From positions 1 through 64,000 of the forward strand of contig WOGZ01000131.1 in the NCBI GenBank assembly GCA_009733775.1: 64,000 nt of DNA, written 5' to 3'. The position numbers and the translations under genes were made by a program. Source of the DNA: Alectoria sarmentosa. Taxonomy: Eukaryota > Ascomycota > Lecanoromycetes > Lecanorales > Parmeliaceae. Shown here in pieces: positions 35,897 to 49,164 of the stretch; position 1 is the stretch's first letter, and the number at the start of each line of letters is the position of its first letter. The notes beneath the pieces are model-generated. The model did not search any database. It saw only the letters and a list, made by a program, of their open reading frames with translations, and was not told the origin of the DNA.

Positions 35897-38800
35897 ATGA
35901 ATATCTCACAGCCGATTTCTTCCTACATTGGAAGCGTAGGCTTCGGCTTCCTCTCTTCCGAGGACATCAGAGCCCTCTCTGTGAAGAGAATCCAAAACCC
36001 TACGACGTTCGATACCCTACTCCACCCCGTACCCGGAGGATTATACGATGCTGCATTAGGCGCATGGAGTGACAACCCGTGAGGAAACCAAAGCCTTGTA
36101 GGATCTGGGATGGGTTTCGGAGCTAATAGCCATCTAAAGGTGCTCAACTTGTCATTTGAATACCTATTCTTGCCCCGGCCATGTCGGTCATATCGAATTG
36201 CCCGCCCCGGTATATCATGTCACATTCATGGACCAGGCGTTACGCTTGATGAGAGCGCGATGTGTTTACTGCGGACATCTAAAGCTACCTCGGGCTGAGG
36301 TTGATCGATTTACATGCAAGCTGAGGCTCATAGACCATGGCTTGGTACAGGAAGTCAAAGAGCTCGAGAACATTCACCTCAGATCAACAGCATCGAAGCT
36401 CAAAGGAATGGACGCCGATGCCGTGGACGCGGACGCGGACCGTCAGGACTCCGAGGAAGAGGATGAGGAGACCCTCAAGCAGCGACGGAACGAGTTTGTT
36501 ATACGCGCAATCAAGAAGAAGGGTGGCAGTAAAAGCCGAGGTGCGGTAGAGATGGAAAAAATTGAGGCTGTTGCTGAAGTCCGGCGAGCTGTGATCAAGG
36601 ATTTTCTTGCAGCTATTACGAGACCAAAGACATGCGGAAATTGCAAAGGTGTATCGCCTGGCTGGCGTAAAGACAGATATAGCAAGATCTTCCGGAAGCC
36701 TTTGGCTAAGAGAGATAGAGCAAAAATGACGCAAGGTGGATTCAAGGCAGTCAATCCGCTCATCAAGGCTGCAAAGGAGCGGAGAGAGGCACGAAAACAA
36801 AAGCGCGAGGAAAGGGAGATTGATGAAGGGATTGTCATAGACTCCGACGAGATCACTTCAGAAGAGGAGGGCGAGGATATCGACATGCTGGAGGTTGAGA
36901 CAGAGACAGCTCCTACTGCTGTTCTGGAGGAGTCTGCGGCCTTGAAACCAAGTAAGATCAAAGTCATGGACGCCGGATCCGATCAGTATGTCAGTGCTAT
37001 GGAGATACAGGCGTCTCTCTCCGAGCTCTTCCACAAAGAAAGGGAACTCATGGAGCTTGTGTACAACCATAAAGCGGCGAAGAATATTGATCCAATCTCC
37101 GCGGATATGTTTTTTATCAATACGGTACTCGTACCACCTAATAAATACCGGCCTGAGGCGAAGACAGGCGATCGCGAGATCGCCGAAGCTCAGGACAATC
37201 AGCTGTATAAAAACATTCTAACATCCTGCGGGCTTCTGAGTCAGATCAGCAAGGAGATGGATGATATTTCTGCGCGAGACCCGAGGTACAAAGAACGTGA
37301 TATGGTAGATCTTCAGAACGCATGGGTGCGGGTGCAGGAAGCTGTCAATTCCTTGATTGATAGTGATCGAAATCCCGTTCAAGGCGCGGCTGCAAAGCAG
37401 AACGCCGATGGTATCAAACAAAAGCTCGAGAAAAAAGAGGGTTTGTTCAGGAAGAACATGATGGGGAAGCGGGTCAATTTTGCTGCCAGAAGTGTCATCT
37501 CTCCAGACCCCAACATCGAAACCAACGAGATCGGAGTCCCTCCTGTATTTGCGAAGAAGTTGACTTATCCAGAGCCAGTAACGAATCACAATTTCTATGA
37601 GCTCAAAGAGGCCGTTCTCAATGGTGTCGACAAGTGGCCCGGTGCTGCTGCCATTGAAAACGAAAACGGTCAGGTCATAAATCTTCGGACCAAGAACTTC
37701 GAGGAACGGCAAGCTTTGGCAAATCAGCTCCTGGCTCCATCTAATACGAGTGTCACTGGCGCAAGGAACAAGAAAGTCCACAGGCATCTGAACAATGGAG
37801 ACATTGTCTTGATGAATCGACAACCTACTTTACATAAACCTTCCATCATGGCTCATCGCGCACGTGTGCTACCAGGGGAGAAAACTATCCGTATGCACTA
37901 TGCTAATTGTAATACTTATAATGCTGATTTCGATGGTGATGAGATGAATATGCATTTTCCGCAAAACGAGATTGCAAGAGCGGAAGCCCTACAGATAGCG
38001 GACACGGACCACCAATACCTCGCTGCAACGGCAGGAAAACCGCTCAGAGGTCTTATTCAGGATCACATCTCAATGGGCTTATGGCTGACCAGTCGAGACA
38101 CTTTCTTTGATCGTGAAGACTACTATCAACTTCTTTACGGCTGTCTGAGACCAGAGGATAACCAAACGGCGTCAGACAGAATCCAAACGGTATCTCCGGC
38201 AGTTTTGAAGCCTCGAGCCATGTGGACGGGAAAACAGATCATCAGTACCATCTTGAAGAACGTTACGCCCATCACTCATCCTGGTTTGACGCTTCTCGGA
38301 AAGTCGCAAACGTCGGCCGACCATTGGGGAGAAGGATCGGAAGAAAACACTGTCATTTTCGAGAGCGGAGAACTGTTATGTGGCATCCTAGATAAGGCTC
38401 AACTTGGACCTAGTGGAGGGGGTTTTATTCACGCGATATACGAAGTGTACGGACACACGATTGCTGGGAAGCTCCTCAGCATTCTCGGAAGACTACTGAC
38501 CAGGTTACTGAACATGCGAGCATTCTCGTGCGGCATAGAGGATCTGTTGCTGACCAAAGATGGCGAGAAAACACGTCGCAAGGAGCTGCAAGCGGCGAAT
38601 ACGATTGGCCTGGAAGTTGCTGCCAAATATGTAACTCTCGAGGGAAGCATAGAAGCCAACGACAGAGAGCTACGACTCCGTCTTGAGGATGTGATACGTG
38701 ACGAGGAGAAGCAGACGGGTTTAGATCAGGTCTGTAATTCAGAGACCGCGAAGCTGTCCACTGCTATCACGGCGGCTTGTTTGCCAAGTGGACTGCAGAA

Positions 38801-41108
38801 ACCCTTTCCTCGAAACCAGATGCAAGCAATGACAGTATCGGGGGCAAAAGGTACTGTCGTCAATGCAAATCTCATCTCTTGCAACTTGGGACAGCAGGTA
38901 TTGGAAGGCAAAAGGGTTCCCGTCATGGTTAGCGGTAAAACATTGCCATCATTCAAGCCCTTCGAGACAAACGTGCGAGCAGGTGGGTACATCACCGACC
39001 GTTTCCTCACAGGGGTCAGACCGCAGGAGTACTACTTCCATGCCATGGCTGGCCGCGAAGGGTTGATCGACACTGCTGTTAAAACTTCGAGGTCAGGCTA
39101 CCTCCAGCGCTGTCTGATCAAAGGAATGGAAGGCCTCAAGTCGGAATATGATAGTTCAGTCAGGGACTCTGACGGCAGCATGATTCAGTTTCTGTACGGA
39201 GAAGATGGTCTTGATGTAACCAAACAGAAGCACCTCACAGACTTCAAGTTTCTAGCTGAAAATTACCTCTCGCTCGTTGCGCAGCTCAACATAAAAGAAG
39301 AATACGCAAAGCTTCCTGATACAGGAGCAGCCGAGTATCACAAGACTGCCATGAAGAAGGTCAAGAAAACCGGCAGGTTTAATGCTATGGACCCCTGTCT
39401 TGCACTCTTCGACCCGGGAAGCTCTCTTGGTAGCACATCAGAGAGTTTTGCTACTGCTCTGAAGAACTACAGCGATGCGAATTCAGAGAGCTTACTCAAG
39501 GACAAGAAGAAAGCCCCTAATGCACCTATATCAAAGAAGACCTTCGCCGCACTAGTCGACATCAAGTACATGAAATCAGTCATCGAGCCTGGAGAAGCAG
39601 TCGGAGTTGTTGCTGGACAGTCCATTGGGGAACCTTCGACCCAGATGACACTGAACACCTTTCATTTAGCAGGGCATTCTGCCAAAAATGTCACATTAGG
39701 TATTCCACGGCTTCGAGAAATTGTTATGACTGCGAGCAGATCGATCTCTACACCGCAAATGACTTTGTACCCCATCCCGGAACTTGATGAGGATGCTGGT
39801 CACAGATTTGCAAAAGGAACATCGAAACTCACGATAGCAGAAGTCGTCGACGGAGTCAGCGTCAATGAGTCCATTGGAGAAGGTATTGGATTTGCAAGGG
39901 CAAAGATCTACAATGTCCGACTTGATTTGTTTCCCGCGAAAGAGTATTGCGAGACCTATGCCATCGCCACCGCCGATGTTCTGCGTACGATCGAGATCAA
40001 GTTTATACCCCTACTGTCCAAGCTGATCAAGAAAGAACTCACCCGGAAAGGTGATGCTAAGCTGCTCAAGCACAGCGCCGCTCAACCCGAGGTTGGCAAG
40101 TCCTCGGGCGTCGTGGAGGAGGCTCCCGCGAGAGCAGAAGCAGACCTTGAGGGTGGCGAGGATGATGAAGATGACGACGGGGATGATGACGCAACCAATA
40201 ACAAGCAGAAGCAAAATCGCACCGAGGCCATCTCTTATGAGGCGCCAGATGAAGGCGAAGAAGCAATCAAAAGAGAAGCACAACGAAGAGCAACACCAGA
40301 GTTGCCAGACGAGATGGAAGACGAAGGTTTTGGTGGAAGCCCGCGCGAATCGCAAGCTGAAGTCGGAAACCAGGCAGATGATGGCGATAGCGAAGACGAA
40401 GGGAAGAGAAGAGACGTGGCCAAAGCACGATTGTCGAGAATTCAGGAGAAGAACCCCGACGTGACGCATTTCACCTTCGACGACAAAGCAGGCCAATGGT
40501 GTAAAATCCAATTCGAATACGATGTCTCAACCGCTAAACTGCTCCTGCTCCCTCTGGTCGAAAACGCCTGCCATAATGCTGTCATCCAATCCATTCCCGG
40601 CTTGGCAACCTGCGCCTACACGCATGAAAAGGCCAGAGACCCGACGACAGGAAAGAATGTCAAAATACCCATCTTCATAACCGATGGGGTCAACATTCCC
40701 GCCATGCACGAATACCAATCCATTCTCAACCCGCACCGCATTTTCACCAACGACATCGCCGCCATGCTTGACCATTACGGCGTCGAGGCCTGCCGTGCAA
40801 CCATCATACGCGAAATGGACTCCGTTTTCAAAATCCACAGCATCAGCGTCGATATGCGGCATCTGAACTTGATTGCAGATGTCATGACGAGGGGTGGAGG
40901 TTTCACGCCATTTAATCGCATGGGACTGAAGAGCAGTGTTAGTCCGTTCATGAAGATGAGCTTTGAGACTACGTTGGGGTTCCTAAAGGATGCGGTGCTC
41001 GAGAATGATTGGGATGACTTGAAGAATCCGAGTGCGAGGATTGTGATGGGGAAGGTGGGGAAGGTGGGGACGGGGGCATTTGATGTGCTGATGCCTATTG
41101 AGCAGTAG
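35897..41108 (+). CDS. RPA190: DNA-directed RNA polymerase I subunit A190 (largest subunit)
   Basis: Catalytic largest subunit of RNA polymerase I, which transcribes rDNA in the nucleolus. Exon 1 is 35897-36078 and exon 2 is 36140-41108, with a 61-bp intron (GTGAGG...AAAG, CTAAT branch-like site). The join restores the N-terminal zinc ligands at residues 62-75 (CSTCHLNTYSCPGH), followed by CVYCGH. The predicted protein is 1,716 aa, normal for A190. The catalytic Mg-binding motif NADFDGD falls at about residues 655-661. Also visible are RQPTLHKPS, the bridge-helix region GREGLIDTAVKTSRSGYLQR and the VVAGQSIGEPSTQMTLNTFH block. An Asp/Glu-rich insert near residues 1395-1410 is typical of the pol I jaw region. 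The ATG at 35897 gives the conserved N-terminus ISQP...SEDIRALSVKRI. The gene is convergent with RAD3, 141 bp away. Confidence 0.97.
36079..36139 (+). other. Intron of RPA190
   Basis: 61 bp with GTGAGG donor and AAAG acceptor. Splicing joins codon phase 2 and restores a Pro-Cys junction into the first zinc site, which supports the call. Confidence 0.9.
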
Positions 41109-41249
41109 TATCAAAGAGTCATGTATTGGCATCGTTATGAGGGCCTACTCTATCATGTGCTTAAAGCTCGACGCATGCTGCTGCATGTATTGCTTTGAAC
41201 CTCAGGTTTATATGAGCTGCATTTAGAAATGCTGAGCTTGCAAACATTC

Positions 41250-43646
41250 TCACTCAGCATCAGCATCCCGCATGAGTGCGTCCATATCCTCATCCTCAAA
41301 ATCGTCCCCATCAATTCCATTTTGCCCATTGGAAAGACCATCCATCCCATCCACCTCCATCTTTCCCCCGCCGTTCCTCAATTCCCTAATCTTCTCCTTC
41401 TCCATCTTCTCCTTATGCTTCTCCAAATCCTTCGAATCCCACGTACTAACCCCCGCCTGATCCCTCTCACTAAAAGGCTGCGCCATCGTCCGCAGAAATT
41501 TCTTCGCGCTCGCGGTCGCCATATCCGTGCTCAAGCTCGTGTCACTATCCAGTAACGCTTGATTTATCCATTTTGGCAGCTGGGTGCGTTTCTTCTGGAA
41601 ACGGCGGTCAGCGAGTACCATGATACCGTAGTCGTCTTTCCCGCGGAGCACGCGGCCGAGGCATTGCGCGGCGTGGCGCATGGCGTCGAAGGAGAGGAAG
41701 TCGTTTTCGCGGATGCGGTAGGTCTCGCGCAGGAACTCCAGGCGGGCTTTTAGAATGCGGGATTCGGTGTACTGGAAGGGCACGCCGATGCAGAGCACCG
41801 TTCTCCCGTAGTGGTGGTCGAAATCGATACCTTCTGACACCTTGCCTCGAGCGACGCAAAGCAAGATGGCGCCCCGGCCGTTGCAGCAGGCCGTGCGGTA
41901 GGTTTCGAGCGCCAGGGAGGTTTCCTGCGAGTCGGGCGTCTCGACGAGGATGAGTTTGTATTTCCAGATCTCATCGAGTGTGCCCATGCCTTGCCACATG
42001 CTGATGATGCTCTCCATGTAGAGGTAGGAGGGAAAGAAGACGACGAGGCCGTCGGGGGTCAATCTGCTGAATTCCAGTAGGAGAGTGCCGTAGTTGCGGA
42101 CCACGCCGGGTTCATTGCGAATTTGGAAGCCGGAGGATATGGCGGACTGGTCCGAGCCCCGCGTTACGATCATGGGGAGGAAGGAACGTCGGGCTAGGGT
42201 CATGGAGTAGGATTCTTGCACCACAGTCGTGAAGCCGAGCATTTTTGGGTACATTTCCAGCGGGGATATGGTACCGGAGGTGATGATTACCGAGGAGAAG
42301 CGGTCGAAGACGGGTTTGATGGCAATGGCGGCGTCGAGGCAGGTGAAGTGTAGAATGGGATTGGGGACTGTCGCCGTGTCGGATTCGTAGGGTTCGAGGA
42401 TAAGGAGGAAACCTTTGTCATATGTGGCGGCGAGAGTGGCGAAGGTGGCTACTTCTTGCAGCGGTTGGTAGTCTTCTATGTTTGTGAGTTCCAGGGTGCG
42501 GACGAGCGAGGTGAGACGTTCGGCGCAGAATCGGAGGGGCTTTTTTTCGATGAAGGTTAGGTCTTTTAAATGTTGAAGGAATGAGGGCGGTGTTTCTGAA
42601 ATGACGTGCAGGACTTTCATGCGGGTTTTCAAGTACTCGACGAAACGCTTGAGGAAGGCGACGAAGTGCTCTGCTCGACGAATGTTGCCGGGGACAGCTT
42701 CTTGGAGTAGGTCATCGGGTAGTGCCGGGTTTGCCATGAATGTATCCTCTTCTCTGGCTTCGTCTGCGTCCCGGAGACCCTCTACTAGTTTGGCATACTC
42801 ATTTTGCAGCTTCTCGGCGTCAGAGGATCGCATCTCTGTGATTTTGCGTTCGAGATTGTTGGCTCCCCGTGTTGCCTTCCGTAGAGAATCTTCAGTTAAA
42901 TCAATACTCAACGACTCTATGCAGACGTTGTCGATATTGTGAGCTTCGTCGAAAACAACGATGCAGTCCTTGGACAGCTCTTTAGATACTCGATCTGCAA
43001 TCTTTGGATCGAGCAAGTAGTGGTATGAGTAAATTATGACATTGCAGAATGGCATCATTCTTCGCGCAGTGAAATAGGGACATTGCTTATGCTGCTCCCC
43101 GTACTTGAGTATTCCATCGAATGTAAAGACGCCGTTGGGTACGAGACTGTGAGGCTCGAGAAGATCGAGATTGTCATGATATACGCAGACGTCAACGTCC
43201 TCACCCCTCTCCTTCTTTTCTTTCACAAAACCAGCAGTCAAGCTTCGGCATCGGGCGTCTACGATCGCACCGCTTTTCTCCTTCTTGACAGAAGGATGGA
43301 GACACAAATTCTTTCGACTGGTAAGTCCAAGCCCACGAAACTGTTCTTCCTCACCGAGCTGGTCCGCTCGGTACTTCATCAGAGCCTTCAATTCTGCTAG
43401 GGCTTTCTCGATTTCCGACATGGTACGAGAGCAGTAGATCAGCTTTCGGTGTTCAGGATAATACTGTTGGTATGCTACAATCAGAGATAGAAGAGAAACA
43501 GTCTTCCCGGTTCCTGAAGGCATCTCGAGGACGCAGTGACCTCCTGCATCAAGGGTGCGTTTGAGATCGCACATGTAAGCATACTGTTCCGGATATATTC
43601 TAGGATATGGGAAAAGAACAGGGAGGTCTTCGATGTTGAACTTCAT
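41250..43646 (-). CDS. RAD3: TFIIH 5'-3' DNA helicase Rad3/XPD
   Basis: ATP-dependent helicase of TFIIH, acting in nucleotide excision repair and promoter opening. I take the start at 43646 because the protein then begins MKFNIEDLPVLFPYPRIYPEQ, the conserved family N-terminus, rather than 18 codons upstream at 43700. This gives 798 aa and no introns. The Walker A Lys (PSGTGKT) is residue 48, as in yeast Rad3. The four iron-sulfur cysteines can be placed in KNLCLHP, DARCRSL, VCVYHDN and KQCPYF. The DEAH box reads VVFDEAHNID, and motif VI is QCLGRVLRGKDDYG. The C-terminal 40 residues are acidic (GDDFEDEDMDALMRDADAE). It is divergent from LTN1, with about 350 bp between the starts. Confidence 0.97.
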   Translation of the reverse strand: MKFNIEDLPVLFPYPRIYPEQYAYMCDLKRTLDAGGHCVLEMPSGTGKTVSLLSLIVAYQQYYPEHRKLIYCSRTMSEIEKALAELKALMKYRADQLGEEEQFRGLGLTSRKNLCLHPSVKKEKSGAIVDARCRSLTAGFVKEKKERGEDVDVCVYHDNLDLLEPHSLVPNGVFTFDGILKYGEQHKQCPYFTARRMMPFCNVIIYSYHYLLDPKIADRVSKELSKDCIVVFDEAHNIDNVCIESLSIDLTEDSLRKATRGANNLERKITEMRSSDAEKLQNEYAKLVEGLRDADEAREEDTFMANPALPDDLLQEAVPGNIRRAEHFVAFLKRFVEYLKTRMKVLHVISETPPSFLQHLKDLTFIEKKPLRFCAERLTSLVRTLELTNIEDYQPLQEVATFATLAATYDKGFLLILEPYESDTATVPNPILHFTCLDAAIAIKPVFDRFSSVIITSGTISPLEMYPKMLGFTTVVQESYSMTLARRSFLPMIVTRGSDQSAISSGFQIRNEPGVVRNYGTLLLEFSRLTPDGLVVFFPSYLYMESIISMWQGMGTLDEIWKYKLILVETPDSQETSLALETYRTACCNGRGAILLCVARGKVSEGIDFDHHYGRTVLCIGVPFQYTESRILKARLEFLRETYRIRENDFLSFDAMRHAAQCLGRVLRGKDDYGIMVLADRRFQKKRTQLPKWINQALLDSDTSLSTDMATASAKKFLRTMAQPFSERDQAGVSTWDSKDLEKHKEKMEKEKIRELRNGGGKMEVDGMDGLSNGQNGIDGDDFEDEDMDALMRDADAE

Positions 43647-43994
43647 CTTGACCTCTCGCAGGCCACAAAGGGCCACGACAGGTGTAGATGAAGTTATCAA
43701 GGATGACCTCGCCGTCTGCCAAATGTTCCCTCCATTGCCACTTGTGACTGACTCACTCCACTGTACTAGTACTGCTCTCGCGTATTGACGCGAACGCGCT
43801 AAGATAAGATTAGTAACCGCTCCGAGTATCTACCTAAGTATGGAAATTCTTGTGTCATCGAATGACTGTTCAACAGTACGGCTTTGTATTTGACACAGTC
43901 TCTTCAAACAGCGTTCACTTAACTGCCATGGGAACTCACAGACTGTTGTCCCTTTTCCTGCTATTCAACTACTCTGAGCCACATTATCAAAGCA
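43647..43994. promoter_or_regulatory. Divergent promoter region of RAD3 and LTN1
   Basis: 348 bp between the two start codons, which point away from each other. No specific binding site was recognised. Confidence 0.5.
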
Positions 43995-46900
43995 ATGAGT
44001 AAAAAGGCATTCAAATCGCAGGCTTCCAGCAGCCGGGCTGCTTCTGGAGCCTTTGGGGGAGATGGCACAGTGTTTGGTAACAGTACTGGCGCTTCTGCCT
44101 TTGGAGCCGTCCCGTCTTCGCCATTGTCATACGTCTACGAGCCACCAGACTTGAGTGGATTCTCGGATCCCAACGTTGGAGTTGCTTTCAAAAACCTCCA
44201 GAAGAAAGATGGAAGGACAAAAGCGAAGGCGCTAGAAGACCTACAAACCTATGTCTCATCGCTTGAAGCGGAGACAGGTGGAGTGGAGGAAGTAATCCTG
44301 ACGGCATGGGTGGGTCATCCTGTCAGAGAATGCGCTCGGGGTCAGAACATGTTGACGTTGCATAGGCCAAGATATATCCCCGCTCATCAATCGATTCTTC
44401 TCGTCGCGTACGGCAGCTTTCTCATACTTTGCAAGGCCAATTGACAACCTCCTGCGGCAAACGAATGGCGAGACATATGCCTAAAGTCGCTGCTTCATGG
44501 GTAGCAGGTCAATATGACAACGACAAAACGGTCAGCCGAGCCGCAAACGAGTCGTTCAACCGAGTGTTTAGCTCGGAAGAGAAAGTGAAAAACGTGTGGA
44601 GGCTGTACCAGGTCTCAATACTAGAGTACGCTAGGGACGTAGTCGTGAAGGAGACTACAAATACATTGAGCGATGAGCGGACGACGAGCTCTGACGATTC
44701 CTCTGCCAAATACTCGAGAGTTGTTGGTGCATCTATAACGATGGTGACGAGTCTTATGGAGAGCAATTCCGAAGCCGAAATGGAGAAAAGTCGAACCCTT
44801 CTTAATGAATTCTTGAAAGAAGAGAAACTCTGGAAACTCGCATCGGACAATGATGCGTTTGTTCGTCGTGCCTTGTATCGGTTGCTTGGTATGGTTTTGA
44901 CAAGGAAAAAAGAGACCCTTAACCCGTCGACCATCTCCGCTAGTGTAATCGTGTCAGGTCTCAATACTACTCAGTCTGGTTCGGCGTTTGACTACGCCAA
45001 AGCCCTTGCACTACTTTCTGTAGAAATACCAGATGTCTGGACGACATATTATCCAGGTTCAGGAAAGAAGTCAGCAGCAAACCGCTTATGCAATTTCCTA
45101 AAGAAAGGTTCACAAGGGGGACCTCCTGATTTCTGGTCTCAGATTGCAGTGTTGATTTCGAATCTCCCACTATCGATACTCGTGAGATCTGCAGATATAG
45201 AGTCCGACAAAAGTGTGGATGGCAATAAAGACTCACCCACGCCGGTGTTGAGCGCTATGCACGAAGGTCTCAATGGCAAAGACGAGTCGCGTTTGAACAG
45301 TTTCGCTGCTTGGAATGCATATTTGGTTGCTTCTGACCTAGCGCTCTCTTCTATACCTAATACAGCCACTCGGCGTCGGATCGTAACATCCTCGGTTCTG
45401 CCTATATTGGCTCAGTATGTTAGACCATCATCTGACAATTCTCGATGGGCGGTTGCTGGTGCACAAGGGCAAGAAGTGTGCGTCCGGGCTTGTAATCAGG
45501 CCATACTACGAGACGTATATTCTTTTGAAGAACAATGGAATACATTGTCCAACACTATCATTGAAGATCTCAAGACATCTCTTCCGGAGCAGGCCAAGGA
45601 TTATGTGAAGTCTCAAGATTCGCTCTCTGCTGAGGCAAACAGGTGGTATTGTTTGCAAGCTGCTTTACTCAAGGGTAGCGGCCAAGATATCGCAGATATC
45701 AATATCCAGCACACAATTCCGTTAGAGATCAAGTCCGCCGTATCCATCCTGCAAGCAAGGAATGGAAAGCCATATGCGGCGGCCGCCGCATTGGAAATAT
45801 TGATACAGAAACTCCCCGAGGTCGTGTTCAGCGATGATGGGTGTAAAGCCGAAATTCTCAGATTTGTGAACGAAGCCCTTCCAAGTCTACTTCTTTCACC
45901 CTCCGCCAAGTATCTTATCAGACTTTTGAATCATTTAGATGGCTCTTGTGACACTACTCGAAGCTACAATAAGTGTATGCAGATGCTGGCTGAAGCACCT
46001 GCATCTGCATCAAAGTCAATTGCTCTTCAGAGCTTCATCTCAAGCCCACGTCTTGCTACCACCGAATTTCTTTCCTCGATGGTAATTGCTAGTTTAAGTC
46101 AAGCGATGATGGACGAAAATTCAATGAGTTGGAATCTCGTAATGGCTGCGATAAGCAATCCTGGCGCTCCCAAATCGCTTACAGACGAGATTCTTGCTAA
46201 TATGACTGAGGGCTTATTTTTCAACCCGAAGGGTGTCACAGGTCTTCATGGCTTGGAAATGACAATCAAGCACAATTCGGGCAAAGTGACAGAATTCGCG
46301 CGGTCTCCCAAAGGCTCAGGCCTGCTGTCCAACCTGCTTCTCCTCGCCGACTCGCCTGATGACGGGATTGCCCAGCGTGCTAGGTACACAAGTAGCGCGA
46401 TAGAACAGGCGCTGGCGGCTCAAGGTGGCGCTGGTCAAGCCACGAATTCCATGATCGAAATCGTCAATAGGGGGTTTGACACTGCTGAAACAAATTCGCT
46501 ATCGTACGTTGACCATTCCCCGCCAACATTCAATGGAAGCTCTAACCGGACAATAGAATTGATGCCGTTGTAGGCCAAGCACGGAAGGTGCTGGGACATT
46601 CGTCTCCCAACGACATGCTAGGAGTGGTCCAAAAATTGCTGCCTGACCTCAAGCAATGTAATGCTGCAGTACAGCCGTTCATGTCGCGATTACCAGATCC
46701 ATCACTAGCGATCACGAACACCCTCGGAGGTTCATTGTCCATGATCCCTCCTACTTCATCAACGCCAGTCAAGCAAGAGGTCTCTCGAGATGGGGATGGA
46801 TACTCCGCCGCACTGCGGATGGCTCGATACACCACTCATCTAATCAATAGTACTGCTGTGTTTGATAGCGCTTTACAGGAGCAAAAGACCATTGTCTGCA

Positions 46901-49164
46901 AGTTCATGGCTCTTTTCCTTCAACTCGCGAACGATAACCTTAGCGTATCCGGATCTATGCCCCTTTGGGAGTCAACTGATCCAGAAATTGAGTCCGAGAT
47001 AATTGAGTTCGTCGCTGAGGCTCAGAGATTATTTGTAGGTTGGCTGCACGACAACGATTTGTCAACGTTAGAGTCTATTGCAGAAGTGCAAAGGCAGCTC
47101 CTGGATGACGCCTGTGGTCTTACAGCTACATCTTATTACAGCGGAAGAGCATATTCTGCTATGACTGCCGAAATCGCTGAATTACGTGGTTCCTCGGCAC
47201 ATACCAATGACGCTGATTTGATCAAAGGGTTTCGAAGATCGGATGATGTCTTTGTTGCAGCTGCGTATCTGACGTCTGCTTCGGAATCGGAAGAGTTGTT
47301 CAGGCTTTGCAATTATCTTCTGACTGATTTGACTGGGTACGATTTCCGCAGAGACCTGGCAGAAGGTATGTTAATAATCATCAGGCCCCTGGTTGCTTGT
47401 GGCTCACCGTGACAGGGATGCGCAAACTGTGCCTTACCAATTGCATCTTCTCCAGAGCTCAAGACTATGTCAACGACATACCACAGCAACGTTTGGTCTT
47501 TTTTGTGCAACATTTGGTTGAACAGCTTGAAGCCAACGTCCCATCCTTCACAGTTGCTGGAGGGCAAATAATCGTCATTCTGTCGTTCATCCTCCCCGCC
47601 GTGAAGGAAATATACGGTCCTTTTTGGTCATCGATTCTCGACCAGATACAACAAATCGGCGCTCAAGCGGATCTTTACGCGCTTCACGCAAGCCTAAGAC
47701 TTCTCAACTTATTGCGAAGGTCGTATATGCTCGAGTCAAATGATGACTTACTTGACGCTTGGACTGAGAAAAGACCAGCAGTCGCAAGCTGGCTAGTGGA
47801 TTTGTTGCGGCAACTCGCAGGTAAGCTTCCTATTTTCTTTGTGTCAATTGAGGCATCCGGCCCTTTTGACAGCTACAATTCTGCCCTTCGTAATCACCTG
47901 GTTGTCAATTATGTGGAACTTCCGCCCTTGCTGACGACATGATCTACTGGTAGGTTACCCAGATGACTCACATCAACCACGGCGAATAGTCAACGAATTG
48001 CTGAAAAGGCAGCTGGTCCATTTGGCCCCAGACGTGAAAGCCGAGGTACAGGACCTTTATCCTGTGATCGCTTCAGAGTCTGCCGCCCTTCAAGAGGCTG
48101 CTTACGAGCTTTTGCATTCGAAAATACCGGCGAACCAGGAGCAAGTGTCCATTGACAAAGCATTGTCGAATGAGTTCGTCGCTCAACTACCAGAGGAGGT
48201 TATGTCCTTGATCCTTGCACCGCCGTCGAAAGTGTCCATGACCGGGCACAATTTCAAAAGAAACATACCACCTTCGCTACGCAGCTACGTTCTCAGCTGG
48301 GAGCTTACCTTCGACCATTGGGAAAAGGCAAGCTACAAAGTACAAGCGGACTATGTTGCAGCGCTCAAGGAAGGCACATATACGCAAGAACTGTTGGACT
48401 TCATATTCGACATTCTGATCAATGGAAGGCAAAAGCCCGTTGATGCCTCGAGATACGACTTACAAACCTTCACTCTGGGAGGCGACCAGACCCCAGAACA
48501 AGAGACACACGAAGCCCTCATACACCTCTACTATCTCTGCTTACGGAGATTACCTTCGATAACCAAAGACTGGTGGCGCGACAGTGCCTCCCGCCAGCTC
48601 AACATAGCCGTCGAATCCTGGACACAAAAGTTCATCTCCCCTCTCGTCATCGCCCAAGAACTCTCCGTCATCAGTGACTGGGCCCCCTCCCAATCCATAG
48701 CGGATCAATCCATGACCGTCAAAGTCTCTCACTCTGCTCGCGAAATAACAGCCTCCATTCCCATCGACGAACAAACAATGACCATCGCCATCCGCCTCCC
48801 CCCCGCCTACCCGCTCGCCCGCGCAGAAGTCGAGTCCGTCCACCGTGTCGGTGTTGCGGAGAAGAAATGGCGCTTCTGGATCATAAATGCCCAGGGTGTC
48901 ATCAATTTCTCCTCCGGTGGCGCCGGGGAAGGGAATTCAATCATCGATGGCTTGATGGCGTGGAGGAAGAACGTCACGGCTGCAATGAAGGGCCAGACGG
49001 AGTGTGCGATTTGCTATAGTGTTGTCAGTGTGGATCGGCAGTTGCCGAGCAAGAAGTGCTCGACGTGCAAGAATACGTTTCATAGCAGCTGTCTGTTCAG
49101 GTGGTTCAAGAGCAGCAATTCGAGTAGTTGTCCATTGTGTAGGAACAACTTCAATTATAGCTAG
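43995..49164 (+). CDS. LTN1: E3 ubiquitin ligase listerin (ribosome-associated quality control)
   Basis: Listerin ubiquitinates nascent chains stalled on 60S subunits. Five exons fit: 43995-44309, 44366-46503, 46557-47365, 47416-47820 and 47954-49164. Introns are 56, 53, 50 and 133 bp, and together they give 1,625 aa, close to the family size. Each junction restores a conserved stretch, for example KIYPRSSIDSSRRVRQLSHT after intron 1 and DDSHQPRRIVNELLKRQL after intron 4. The N-terminus starts MSKKAFKSQASSSRA and is followed by the NTD block DPNVGVAFKNLQKKD. Most of the protein is HEAT-like helical repeat. The last 54 residues form a C4HC3 RING-variant (ECAIC...KKCSTCKNTFHSSCLFRWF...CPLC). 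It is convergent with TAM41. Confidence 0.93.

Noticed and set aside
35605..36147. Overlapping open frames on both strands at the RPA190 start
   Set aside because: Only the frame from 35897 continues, through a phase-2 splice, into the conserved zinc site of the pol I largest subunit. The others are shadows or promoter sequence.
41229..43400. Plus-strand open frames opposite RAD3 (for example 42601-42942, 43083-43400)
   Set aside because: They are antisense shadows of the highly conserved RAD3 coding sequence.
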